Part shown: positions 45,911 to 54,304 of the stretch, piece after piece
Numbering within the stretch: position 1 is the first letter of the stretch
Layout: each line of letters starts with the position of its first letter
Source of the DNA: Promethearchaeota archaeon
GTDB taxonomy: Archaea; Asgardarchaeota; Lokiarchaeia; Sigyniarchaeales; SOKP01
Length of the DNA: 64,000 nucleotides
Direction of reading: 5' to 3'
Assembly (NCBI GenBank): GCA_019057795.1
Contig: JAHLWS010000026.1
Coordinates: 1-64,000 of the forward strand
Position numbers and translations under genes: made by a program
The notes under the pieces: generated by a model
Told to the model about the DNA's origin: nothing
Databases searched by the model: none
What the model saw: the letters and a program-made list of their open reading frames with translations, nothing else

Positions 45911-46693
45911 ATTAATTTTTTATTAAATTACTTTATTGGTACCGCTGGAAGCGGAAAAAGTACTTTAACAGGATTATTTAAAGAGTATGTTCTTACTAGA
46001 AATCCTGATATTTCGGCTATTACTTTAAACTTGGACCCTGGCGTTAAAAGAATGCCTTATACTCCCGATATAGATATAAGAGACTACATCGTTCTTGAAG
46101 AAGTAATGGATAAATATGAGTTAGGGCCAAACGGAGCCATGATCTTAGCTTCTGATTTAATGGTTAACTTTCTAGACGATTTAAAGTACGAAATTGACGA
46201 ATACAATCCAGATTGGGTATTTGTAGATACTGCTGGGCAGCTCGAACTGTTTGCTTTTAGGGAAACGGGACCTTTAATTGCAAGTTCATTAGGTTTTGGA
46301 TCAATTCAAAAGGCAGTTTCTTTTCTTTTTGATTCAAACTTAGTCCTTAGACCTAATGGATTCATCTCTACACTACTTTTAGCGGCCTCAGTACAATTTA
46401 GGTTTAGAAATATTTCCCAAATTAATGTTTTATCCAAGGTTGATCTATTAGGCGAAGATCAAATCGATATGATTGTTAATTGGAGTCAAGACTTTCGAGC
46501 GTTAGAGGATTCCACTAATGAAAGAGAAAGTGGTTTAATAAGGGAGTTATCTATGTTAATCTCAGAAGTATTCGTTCAATTAGGCTCCACTTCAGAGTTG
46601 ATTCCCTGCTCAAATAAAGAAGAATACGGGCTCGACCTATTATTTGCCTATTTACAAAGAATTTTCAATTCGGATGAGTCAAAGTTTTATTAA
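45911..46693 (+). CDS. GPN-loop GTPase, start codon unclear
   Basis: The protein has Walker A GTAGSGKST, switch LNLDPGVKRMPYTPDIDIRDY, the hallmark loop GPNGAM, DTAGQLELFAFRETGP and G4 SKVDLL; it is the archaeal/eukaryotic GPN family (RNA polymerase assembly factors in eukaryotes). The frame is open from 45905, but between there and the Walker motif there is no ATG, GTG or TTG. ATT 45911, just after a gaggt, is the least bad candidate. The first TTG (46031) would delete the P-loop. A lost base near the start is possible. Confidence 0.85.
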   Translation: MNFLLNYFIGTAGSGKSTLTGLFKEYVLTRNPDISAITLNLDPGVKRMPYTPDIDIRDYIVLEEVMDKYELGPNGAMILASDLMVNFLDDLKYEIDEYNPDWVFVDTAGQLELFAFRETGPLIASSLGFGSIQKAVSFLFDSNLVLRPNGFISTLLLAASVQFRFRNISQINVLSKVDLLGEDQIDMIVNWSQDFRALEDSTNERESGLIRELSMLISEVFVQLGSTSELIPCSNKEEYGLDLLFAYLQRIFNSDESKFY

Positions 46694-46748
46694 ATTAAAT
46701 GATTAATAACACTAAATAAATTAAAAAGACTATATTTCAAATTAAAAT

Positions 46749-47846
46749 ATGAAAATTATTGGTCCATGTGCAGGTATTGGTTCGAGATTACGCCCATTTA
46801 CCTTAAGCAAACCTAAAGCGTTCATAAATGTTGCTGGTAAGACGGTGTTAGAACACATCCTTAATAAGATTAACGACACTTTTGATTCAAAAACGGAATT
46901 AATTTTAATTGTAGGATATAAGAAAAGACAAATAATAGAATTCGTTAAACAAAAGTATAGCGATAAGTTTCGGTTAACTTTTATCGAGCAGATACCTAGA
47001 GGTTATAATGACGACATCCCCTTTTATTGGGGCTTAGGTGAAGCCGTATATTTAGCTAATTCAAGGTTTGAAAAAAAAAAATACGCAAGTAAAGAAGCTG
47101 ATAAACGGGAAGGATCGTTAATCTTCTTATCAGACATGATTCCAATTGACGAATATTCTTACTTAATGTATCGATATTACGAATCTGATATAGATGGAAT
47201 TATTACAGTAATGGAAGTCCCAAAAGAAAATGCAAGCTCTTATGGTGTTGTTGTTGTAGATGATAATTCCCTTATTCAAAAATTAGTTGAGAAACCAAAA
47301 GAATTTGTATCCAATTTAGCTATAGCTGGTATATACGCATTTTCTAACTCTGCAACCCAAGCTCTCTTTGATAATTTAAAAATATACTTAGATAAAAGAG
47401 TGGACAGCGCTAAAGAGGTTTATTTAACCGAAAGTTTACAAGATTTAATCGATAGCGGATTCAAAATCGCAGCAGTTAAGCTAAAAAAAGGAATATTGGA
47501 TTTTGGAAGACCTTCTGAAGTGTTGAACGGTAACAAATATCTTTTAGACCAAAAATCGGTCAATATCGAAGATTTTCAAGAACTAAATATCGTTTCTGAA
47601 AGGTCGTTCATAAAAGGTCCAGTATATATAGGGAAGAATACCAACATTTCTTATTCCGTTGTTGGACCATATGTATCTATTGGTTGCGATTCTAATATTG
47701 AAAATTGTATTCTAGAAAATTGCGTTATTGAAAAGAATGCAACTTTGAAAAATGTGATTACTGAGAGTTCAATCATAGGAAGTAATGTAAGAGTAGAAAA
47801 TATTACTAAAAATAATTTAATTATTGGAGACAAAAGTATTTATTGA
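46749..47846 (+). CDS. Sugar-phosphate nucleotidyltransferase with left-handed beta-helix
   Basis: 365 residues. The N-terminal nucleotidyltransferase domain begins MKIIGPCAGIGSRLRPFTLSKPKAF (the conserved GxGxRLRPxT...KP). LIFLSDMIPID carries the metal-binding Asp, and VEKPKEFVSNLAIAGIYAF the product loop. From about 285 hexapeptide-type repeats occur (GPVYIGKNTNISYSVVGPYV). The family includes glucose-1-phosphate thymidylyl- and uridylyltransferases. GPCAG replaces the usual GGxGT, a mild deviation. It supplies activated sugar for glycan synthesis. Confidence 0.87.
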   Translation: MKIIGPCAGIGSRLRPFTLSKPKAFINVAGKTVLEHILNKINDTFDSKTELILIVGYKKRQIIEFVKQKYSDKFRLTFIEQIPRGYNDDIPFYWGLGEAVYLANSRFEKKKYASKEADKREGSLIFLSDMIPIDEYSYLMYRYYESDIDGIITVMEVPKENASSYGVVVVDDNSLIQKLVEKPKEFVSNLAIAGIYAFSNSATQALFDNLKIYLDKRVDSAKEVYLTESLQDLIDSGFKIAAVKLKKGILDFGRPSEVLNGNKYLLDQKSVNIEDFQELNIVSERSFIKGPVYIGKNTNISYSVVGPYVSIGCDSNIENCILENCVIEKNATLKNVITESSIIGSNVRVENITKNNLIIGDKSIY

Positions 47847-47865
47847 TAAAAAATAAAAAAAATAT

Positions 47866-47885
47866 AAAATAAAATAAAATAAAAT
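47866..47885. repeat. Short (TAAAA)4 microsatellite
   Basis: Four exact taaaa units just before the ATG of the next gene, in a stretch of pure A/T. A place where slippage could change promoter spacing; otherwise unremarkable. Confidence 0.7.
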
Positions 47886-47892
47886 AATAATC

Positions 47893-49242
47893 ATGCCGTA
47901 TAATATAGCGTTTGATGTGGCCCACAAGCCGCGTGGAAAGTTAGACGAGAATCTAACGGAATTACGAGACTTCTTAAATGCGAACGATTATGTTTGTTAT
48001 AATTTCTTAGAAGCGCCGATTACCCGAAATTCTTTAAAATCTTTTGATATTTTAGTGTTTGTTTGCCCTGATTTTACAAAAATTTCTTCGATGGAAATAA
48101 CTGAAATTAACAGTTGGGTTAGAGAAGATGGTGGCGGGTTATTGATGATGTCGCATGCGGGGGGCGATAGAGGAAGAAATAGTAACTTAAGCGAAGTAAG
48201 TCAATCATTTGGAATCGTATTTGAAAACGATCAAGTACTAGATAAAACTTATAATTTAGGCTTGGAAAATATGCCTATAGTTACAGCCTTTATTCCACCA
48301 CATCCAATTACAAATGGTATTAGTTCATTATGCTTTAGATCTGGATGCTCGCTTTCGTTATTAGGTAATTCTATTTCTATTGTTTCTTCAAATGAAACCT
48401 CAGAACCTTTTTCTACTCCCTTAATTTGTGTTGCTGAACCAGATAAAGGAAGGGTATGTGCTATAGGAAGTTACGAATTGTTTAGAGACAGAGTTGGAGG
48501 GGGTTTTGGTAACGACGAGCATCCAAATTTAGCGTTTAATATATTTTCATGGTTAGTTTCAGATTATAGAATGGAATTGCATTCGAGTGGTGCTATCCTC
48601 GAGATTGCTCCTCAAGAGGCAACTTCTACAAAACAAACAATGGACTACCAAGCGCCACCAATTAGTTCTGAAATAACTGAAAGGAAAAAAGTAGATATCA
48701 GTTTTTCTATGAAAATATCTAAAAAAAGTGAATTAATCGATTTACTAAAGATTTTTCAAAATCAAATTGATACGATAAAGACTACAATCGACAAATTAAT
48801 TAGAACAGTTGCTTCTTCGGAGACCTCGATAACAGAATTGACTGAACCCCCATCTAATAAAATTGAAAAAACAACAAATGATGGTTTAGACGAATCATTA
48901 ACCTCAAATGAACCACTAACCGATCTACCCAAAAGACCTGAGGTTTTGGACCAAAAAGAGGACGAATATTTTATTGGACTGCCAAGACTCGATGTATCCG
49001 ATAAATTAAAGCCTGCTCCAAAACCCCAAACTAAAAAGAAAGTTAAAAAGAAAGATTTAATAGCCGAAAAGAAGGGACTAGAAAGTAAACTTAATTCGGT
49101 TCGAAACTTACTTGATTTTGTAGAAAAAAAATATAAAGCTGGACAAATGGATAAGAAATCTTACGAAAAACGGGCTGGTCAACTGAAGAATGATTTGAAG
49201 GCAACTAAAAACAAAATTGAAGCCATTGATAAACAACTATAA
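47893..49242 (+). CDS. GATase/IFT52-like (GIFT) domain protein with coiled-coil tail
   Basis: 449 residues. Residues 1-230 form a class I glutamine-amidotransferase-like domain of the GIFT type: FDVAHKPRGKLDENLTELRD, SFDILVFVCPDFTKISSMEI, WVREDGGGLLMMSHAGGDRG, then FGIVFENDQVLD and CAIGSYELFRD. This order matches the N-terminus of eukaryotic IFT52 and bacterial GldG. There is no catalytic Cys, as in that group. A disordered linker and a coiled coil (KKDLIAEKKGLESKLNSVRN) follow. Cytosolic; role unknown. Confidence 0.65.
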   Translation: MPYNIAFDVAHKPRGKLDENLTELRDFLNANDYVCYNFLEAPITRNSLKSFDILVFVCPDFTKISSMEITEINSWVREDGGGLLMMSHAGGDRGRNSNLSEVSQSFGIVFENDQVLDKTYNLGLENMPIVTAFIPPHPITNGISSLCFRSGCSLSLLGNSISIVSSNETSEPFSTPLICVAEPDKGRVCAIGSYELFRDRVGGGFGNDEHPNLAFNIFSWLVSDYRMELHSSGAILEIAPQEATSTKQTMDYQAPPISSEITERKKVDISFSMKISKKSELIDLLKIFQNQIDTIKTTIDKLIRTVASSETSITELTEPPSNKIEKTTNDGLDESLTSNEPLTDLPKRPEVLDQKEDEYFIGLPRLDVSDKLKPAPKPQTKKKVKKKDLIAEKKGLESKLNSVRNLLDFVEKKYKAGQMDKKSYEKRAGQLKNDLKATKNKIEAIDKQL

Positions 49243-49273
49243 AATGCAAAGTAAGGTTTATATTCATTAAATT

Positions 49274-50596
49274 CTAACTTTTTGGCTTAAATTCGTCAGG
49301 AACATATGGTTGAGCGTATTTATTTACAATTTCGAAGAACTCTTTATCCCCCACTCCTTTTGTAACTTTCTCTAGTTCTTGCTTTATTATCTTAAACGAC
49401 TTTCTTAATTCCTTTTTAGACGTCTCCTCGTGTTTCTTTTTCACTTCTAAAACAATTCGCTTAATAATATCTTCTGGAATATCTAAATCTAAAACCTTAA
49501 TTTTTTGTTGTAGTGCGTTTAGTACTGATTTAGACCCTGAAAATTTTCCTAAATAGAATTTTCTTCTTCTACCTACTATATGGGGGTTGATTGGTTCATA
49601 AGTTAATGGGTGTGCTAAAATTGCAGCAATGTGAAGTCCGCTTTCGTGACTAAAAGCGTGTTCACCAACTATGGCCTTGTTTAAGGCTAGTGGTTGGCAA
49701 AAATATTTCTCGCAAATTTCGCTTAATTCTGGTAATTTTGTCAAATCTATACCGGTTTTAATACCTATCCGTTCAAGATTCGTAGCAACCTCTTCTAAAG
49801 CGGCATTTCCTGCTCTTTCGCCGTAACCATTTATACATGTATGTGGATAAGTGCATCCCTCAAACACGCCAACAATAGTATTAGCAACCGCTAAGCCAAA
49901 ATCGTTGTGCGTGTGAATACCCATTGGAATTTTTTTCTTTAGTGGTTTTATAACTTCTTTTTTTATTCGCTTAATCAAATACGAAGTAGAATCGGGCGTT
50001 AAAACACCCACTGTGTCTCCAAGAACGATCCTTTCTGCCCCAGCTTCTATTGCTGTTTTGAAAACATTTACCAAATGATTAAAATCGCATCTAGTGCCAT
50101 CTTCTGAAACCCAATTGACTCTAAATCCGTTGTTTCTCGCGTAATGAATGGCTTCTTCTATCATCTCTAGTTGCTGTTCAGGTGTTTGCTTTAAAGTTTT
50201 CCTAAAAATTGGAGAAATTGGCATGAAAATAACGATTTCTTTAAGATCTACATCGATACACGCATTAATATCTTCCTTCTTTGGACGAGCAATTCCAAGG
50301 ATAGTAGCATGTTTACAATTTTCATTTACTATCGCTTTAACGATTTTCTTTTCGGTTTTTGAGACTGCTGGAAACCCAACTGCGATTAATTTAACTCCTA
50401 TCTCGTCCATTAATTTTGTTAAATGGATTTTTTCATCTAATGTAAGATAAACGGTAGGACTTTGCTCTCCATCTCTCAATGTTTCGTCCCAGATACAGAC
50501 TTTTGAGGGAAGATCAAGTTTTTGCTCTTTTAAAGCAATTTTATTATAATCAATTAAAAGTTCTTCTAATTCCTCTTTTGTAAATTTATAGCTCAT
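49274..50596 (-). CDS. Isopropylmalate/homocitrate/citramalate synthase-family enzyme
   Basis: 440 residues with the DRE-TIM synthase signature WDETLRDGEQSP (about 36-47), metal ligands in GIHTHNDFGLAVAN, and GYGERAGNAALEEV. A GEHAFSHESGLHIAA motif near 312 closes the catalytic domain. The allosteric domain of LeuA and citramalate synthase is absent or minimal. It condenses acetyl-CoA with a 2-oxo acid; homocitrate, citramalate, isopropylmalate or Re-citrate formation are all possible and motif reading cannot decide. Confidence 0.85.
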   Translation of the reverse strand: MSYKFTKEELEELLIDYNKIALKEQKLDLPSKVCIWDETLRDGEQSPTVYLTLDEKIHLTKLMDEIGVKLIAVGFPAVSKTEKKIVKAIVNENCKHATILGIARPKKEDINACIDVDLKEIVIFMPISPIFRKTLKQTPEQQLEMIEEAIHYARNNGFRVNWVSEDGTRCDFNHLVNVFKTAIEAGAERIVLGDTVGVLTPDSTSYLIKRIKKEVIKPLKKKIPMGIHTHNDFGLAVANTIVGVFEGCTYPHTCINGYGERAGNAALEEVATNLERIGIKTGIDLTKLPELSEICEKYFCQPLALNKAIVGEHAFSHESGLHIAAILAHPLTYEPINPHIVGRRRKFYLGKFSGSKSVLNALQQKIKVLDLDIPEDIIKRIVLEVKKKHEETSKKELRKSFKIIKQELEKVTKGVGDKEFFEIVNKYAQPYVPDEFKPKS

Positions 50597-50785
50597 CTTT
50601 GATTACTAGTGGGGGTCAATTTATTAATAGTAAAAATTATCTAAAACAAATAAAATTGTTTATTGATTTTTAAGAAGAAAAAGATTATTTTTAATTTCTT
50701 TTCATAGAACTATTAATAAAAGCAAAAATAAGTTAAAATTATTTTTTTCGATAAATAATAAAAATGTAGTATAATTTTGTTCTTT

Positions 50786-51283
50786 TTAAGTGTGCTCACA
50801 CCCACACCCACATTCATGCGTGCCAGGTGGATCTGGTTCGCAACCTATTTCTAGAATTTTAATTTTAAAGATTAGCGTTTTTCCTGCCATTGGGTGGTTC
50901 ATATCAAGGGTTACAAACTCGCCATCGACCTCCTTAATCCAGACCACAGATTGTGCCCCGTTAGCATCAAATGCGTTCAACATCATCCCCGGTTCAGGAT
51001 CAATATCTTTTGGAAGTTGATCTTTTGAAATAGTTTGAATTAATTGTGGATCGACCTCACCATAAGCTTCAGAAGCTTTTATAGTAATAGTAAATTCATC
51101 TCCAACATCCTTACCCATAACCGCGTTATCAAAACCTCGAATTAATAAACCAATACCAACTTCAAATTTCATTGGTTTTCCTCCTTGAAGTTCCGTACTA
51201 TCAAATATCGTTCGATCTTCTAATCGCCCTTCGTATTCTACCTTAATTATATCGCCCTTCTTAATAACCATTTTAGATTCCAA
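50786..51283 (-). CDS. FKBP-type peptidyl-prolyl isomerase, SlyD-like
   Basis: 165 residues, or 161 from the inner ATG at 51271. VKYEGRL-type start, IFDSTE, FEVGIGLLIRGFDNAVMGKDVGDE, the SEAYGEVDPQLI flap and an IF insert domain (EFVTLDMNHPMAGKTLIFKIKI) are standard for archaeal SlyD-like FKBPs. The C-terminus CGCGCEHT is a small metal-binding tail, as in SlyD. It folds proteins in the cytosol. Single gene. Confidence 0.92.
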   Translation of the reverse strand: MESKMVIKKGDIIKVEYEGRLEDRTIFDSTELQGGKPMKFEVGIGLLIRGFDNAVMGKDVGDEFTITIKASEAYGEVDPQLIQTISKDQLPKDIDPEPGMMLNAFDANGAQSVVWIKEVDGEFVTLDMNHPMAGKTLIFKIKILEIGCEPDPPGTHECGCGCEHT

Positions 51284-51480
51284 CTTTTTAGATATTAATA
51301 AAATAATGGAAATAATGTTTATTACTTAATGGTTTATTTTTTAAAAATTCTAATTTTAAAAATGGGAGAAATTTATCAAATAAAGAAATAGTAATAAAGT
51401 GGCTACTGCTGTAATTGTATTTCTAATTATTGGTTTTCGCCTATTACAAAAACATATAATTCTGAAAGAACTGATTTCAT

Positions 51481-51921
51481 TTATTTTATAATATCTGTTA
51501 TAAAACAAGTTTCCATAATTTTAACTCCTTTGATTACAGATATTTTCTCTTCAATTAAAGGGTTAAACTGTTCAATAGTAGGAATCTCTACTTTTATAAA
51601 AAGACCACAATTTCCACTTAAGCGCCAAATATCTGTAATCTCTTCAATTGCTTTTAATTCTTTCATTATATTTTTCATCTCCTTAAAATCAGGTTCAATT
51701 TTAACAGTGGCTCTAGTTTGTGGTTTAGAATTTGTACTATATTCTATAGTAAAACTTTTTATTATGCCATCCTCCTTCAACTTATTAACCCGCCTTCGAA
51801 CCGTAGCTTCTGTTTTTCCTACTCGCTCAGAAATGTCTCTAAATGATATTCTACTATTTTCCTTCAATTCTTCTAAGATTTTTTCATCGATTGCGTCCAA
51901 TTTAATTTTCAACCTCTTCAA
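51481..51921 (-). CDS. Lrp/AsnC-family transcriptional regulator
   Basis: 146 residues. The N-terminal winged helix-turn-helix reads LDAIDEKILEELKENSRISF...VRRRVNKLKEDGIIKSF, followed by the RAM ligand-sensing domain (TRATVKIEPD, RLSGNCGLFIKVEI). Length and order are typical. Such proteins sense amino acids or related metabolites; the target is unknown. Confidence 0.92.
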   Translation of the reverse strand: MKRLKIKLDAIDEKILEELKENSRISFRDISERVGKTEATVRRRVNKLKEDGIIKSFTIEYSTNSKPQTRATVKIEPDFKEMKNIMKELKAIEEITDIWRLSGNCGLFIKVEIPTIEQFNPLIEEKISVIKGVKIMETCFITDIIK

Positions 51922-52236
51922 AATATATTTAATATTTTACTAAAATGATCTATTTTATATATTAATTGTGATATTTAGTTAATTATTTTTTAGCTTTTTA
52001 GTATTTAAATTTTTATTTTTTATTTGAATCTTTCGAAAAAAAGCGATTTTGGTCGATATGTATTATATTTATATAATAATTTGAAAATTGATATTGTTAA
52101 AATAATCAAATATTTAGCATATTATTACCAAATTAATAATTTTACAATTTTTTTATCACAACTCTCAAATACATAGACATCTATAACTATTCATATTACC
52201 ACTATCAAGATAAACATTAATTTTTAAAAAAAATAT
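51922..52236. other. Gene-free 315 bp before the kinase
   Basis: Very AT-rich divergent leader between the Lrp-type regulator (minus) and the FGGY kinase (plus). No open frame of note and no clear repeat. It presumably contains both promoters; an Lrp-type regulator may bind its own upstream region, but no operator is evident. Confidence 0.5.
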
Positions 52237-53868
52237 ATGAATATGGATTATTTTCTCGGTTTAGATTGTTCAACTCAAAGTTTAACAGCCATTCTCATAA
52301 ATCTTAGCAAAAATGAAATTATCATTAGGTATAGTATTAATTTTGACGAAGAACTACCACATTACAACACTCAAAATGGCGTTTTTAGTTCAAATGGCGG
52401 TAAAGTTGTTCACTCGAATCCATTAATGTGGGTAGAAGCTTTAGATTTATTATTTAAAGCGTTTGTTCAAAAAAACTTACCTTTGAGCAAAATAAAGGCA
52501 ATATCTGGTTCAGCTCAGCAACATGGAACGGTCTATTTAAATAATTCTTTCGAATCAACTCTAAAAAATTTAGATTCTGAAAAACCTTTAGTAGATCAAT
52601 TACAGAAAGTATTTACAAGAGAAACTAGTCCAATCTGGATGGATTCAAGCACAACCAAGCAATGCGAAGAAATTCGCCTTAAATTAGGAGGATTAGAACC
52701 TACAATAAGTATAACTGGTTCAAATACATTTGAGAGATTTTCTGGACCGCAAATTAGAAAATTTTACGAACAAAATTACGATGATTATATTCAAACTTCA
52801 ACGATTCATCTTGTAAGCTCTTTTCTTTCTTCAATATTACTAGGTAAAAGTTCACCAATCGACCATGGAGATGGAGCGGGTATGAATTTAATGAACATTA
52901 GAACTAAACAATGGGACAATAAGGCTTTAGATGCTACTGCTCCAGATTTGAGACAAAAATTACCGTCCCTTATCAACTCTTACGATGTCATAGGAAAAAT
53001 ATCTCCTTATTTTGTAGAAAGATTTGGCTTTTCTCCAGAAACTATCCTAATCGGGTGGTCGGGAGATAATCCGAATAGCTTAATTGGAGTTGGTCTTACA
53101 GAGAAGGGTAAAGCCGCAATTAGCTTAGGTACGAGTGATACTTATTTTAGTTTTATGAAAAACTTATCATTTGATATGTTGGGAGAGGGACATGTTTTTA
53201 GAGCGCCTACAGGAGATTTTATGAGTTTAATCTGTTTTAAAAATGGGTCTTTAGCAAGAGAAGCTATTAAAGATAAATTCAATCTAAATTGGGACAAATT
53301 TGGTGAAATCCTAAGAATAACGCCCCCAGGGAATTTTGGTAAAATTATGTTACCATATTTCTTGCCTGAAATAGTACCCTTAGTTTTAGAGCCGACTGTT
53401 TATCGATTTGGTTTTGATGAGAATGATGTACAAGGTAATGTCCGAGGAATCATAGAAGCCCAATTTCTGTCAATGAGACTGCATTCCGAGTGGATCCAAG
53501 AGCAACCAGAAGAGATTTATGCTACAGGAGGAGCATCTGCTAATAAAGAAATATTACAAATCGCATCAAATATATTTAATGCTAAGATTTACAAATTTGA
53601 AGTTACTAATTCCGCAGCATTAGGTGCAGCACTTAGAAGCGCCAAATCCTATTATGATTCTATAAATGAAAGTATTAATTGGACTGAATTAGTAAATCGT
53701 TTTCTAAAAATCCAAGATAATTATATAATACAACCGAATAATAAGTATAAAAAATTATACGATGATATGCTCGAAGTGTATAGGAAATGTGAAAAATACT
53801 TCTTAAAGAATGGAGAAAATCCAGAACAATTTCGGAAAGATTTTATAAAAAAATATTTTAGTAATTAA
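52237..53868 (+). CDS. FGGY carbohydrate kinase, xylulokinase-like (eukaryote-type)
   Basis: 543 residues. FLGLDCSTQSLTAI (5-18) is the phosphate loop. AISGSAQQHGTVYL near 88, SPIWMDSSTTKQC near 127 and DHGDGAGMNLMNI near 209 match xylulokinases of the eukaryotic XYLB type. ISLGTSDTYFSFM and YATGGASANKEILQ complete the ATPase core. It phosphorylates xylulose or a similar ketose. A possible selenoprotein gene lies 60 bp downstream. Confidence 0.85.
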   Translation: MNMDYFLGLDCSTQSLTAILINLSKNEIIIRYSINFDEELPHYNTQNGVFSSNGGKVVHSNPLMWVEALDLLFKAFVQKNLPLSKIKAISGSAQQHGTVYLNNSFESTLKNLDSEKPLVDQLQKVFTRETSPIWMDSSTTKQCEEIRLKLGGLEPTISITGSNTFERFSGPQIRKFYEQNYDDYIQTSTIHLVSSFLSSILLGKSSPIDHGDGAGMNLMNIRTKQWDNKALDATAPDLRQKLPSLINSYDVIGKISPYFVERFGFSPETILIGWSGDNPNSLIGVGLTEKGKAAISLGTSDTYFSFMKNLSFDMLGEGHVFRAPTGDFMSLICFKNGSLAREAIKDKFNLNWDKFGEILRITPPGNFGKIMLPYFLPEIVPLVLEPTVYRFGFDENDVQGNVRGIIEAQFLSMRLHSEWIQEQPEEIYATGGASANKEILQIASNIFNAKIYKFEVTNSAALGAALRSAKSYYDSINESINWTELVNRFLKIQDNYIIQPNNKYKKLYDDMLEVYRKCEKYFLKNGENPEQFRKDFIKKYFSN

Positions 53869-53928
53869 ATATGTAAAAATCTTAAAAAGTAATAGAAATA
53901 AAAAAAAAATAATAAAAGTGAGATAAAA

Positions 53929-54126
53929 ATGCCTTTAAAATTCCTTGAAAATGAAAGAAACAAAAAAATATTCATTGCTATTATTATCATAGCACTGGTT
54001 ATTACTTTTGCTACTCTCATCTCTGTAGCAGTCATTAATTTCATCCCCCCAGATGATAACGGAGGAGGATGACTTTGCTTAGCTGTTGGTTATCAAAAAA
54101 TATTTTTAAACATAATATTAAAATAA
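53929..54126 (+). CDS. Candidate small membrane selenoprotein (Sec at codon 48)
   Basis: ATG 53929 follows gtgag. The protein starts MPLKFLENERNKK, then one membrane helix (IFIAIIIIALVITFATLIS), then VINFIPPDDNGGG. The codon after the three Gly is TGA (54070-54072), and the frame continues as LCLAVGYQKIF to TAA at 54124-54126. Read as Sec, the end is GGG-U-L-C in a 65-residue single-pass protein, an arrangement seen in small eukaryotic membrane selenoproteins with Sec near the C-terminus. A hairpin with the same quartet and 3' motif as the selD SECIS elements starts 5 bases after the TAA. Otherwise it is a 47-residue protein ending at TGA. Confidence 0.5.
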
Positions 54127-54180
54127 AGGATGACTTTTGCGAGAAAATTCTAGTCGCAAAACGACTTACCCCGCAAGGGT
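54127..54180 (+). promoter_or_regulatory. SECIS-like hairpin after the small membrane protein
   Basis: TGA 54131-54133 faces GA 54163-54164, with C-C as the next pair. Helix II pairs 54135-54142 with 54154-54161 perfectly (eight pairs). The apical loop gaaaattctag holds AAAA. On the 3' side accccgcaagggt (54168-54180) mirrors the accc...gnaa motif of both selD elements. Helix I is weak (three pairs), unlike selD, which lowers confidence. Confidence 0.55.
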
Positions 54181-54304
54181 AAAAAGAAAAAAAATAATAT
54201 AGTATGAAATAGTATGAAATATTTATTAATTTATTAATTAACAAAATTCTTATAAATACCTAAAACCTCTTAAATTACACGATTTTGTTTAATGGTATAA
54301 AAAA

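Noticed and set aside
53929..54126. Direct homology of the small protein to eukaryotic SelK or SelS
   Set aside because: Only the layout is alike; no residue-level similarity can be shown by eye.
54134..54162. The hairpin after the small membrane protein as an ordinary terminator
   Set aside because: No T-run follows, and the quartet plus shared 3' motif match the selD elements better; kept as SECIS-like with moderate confidence.
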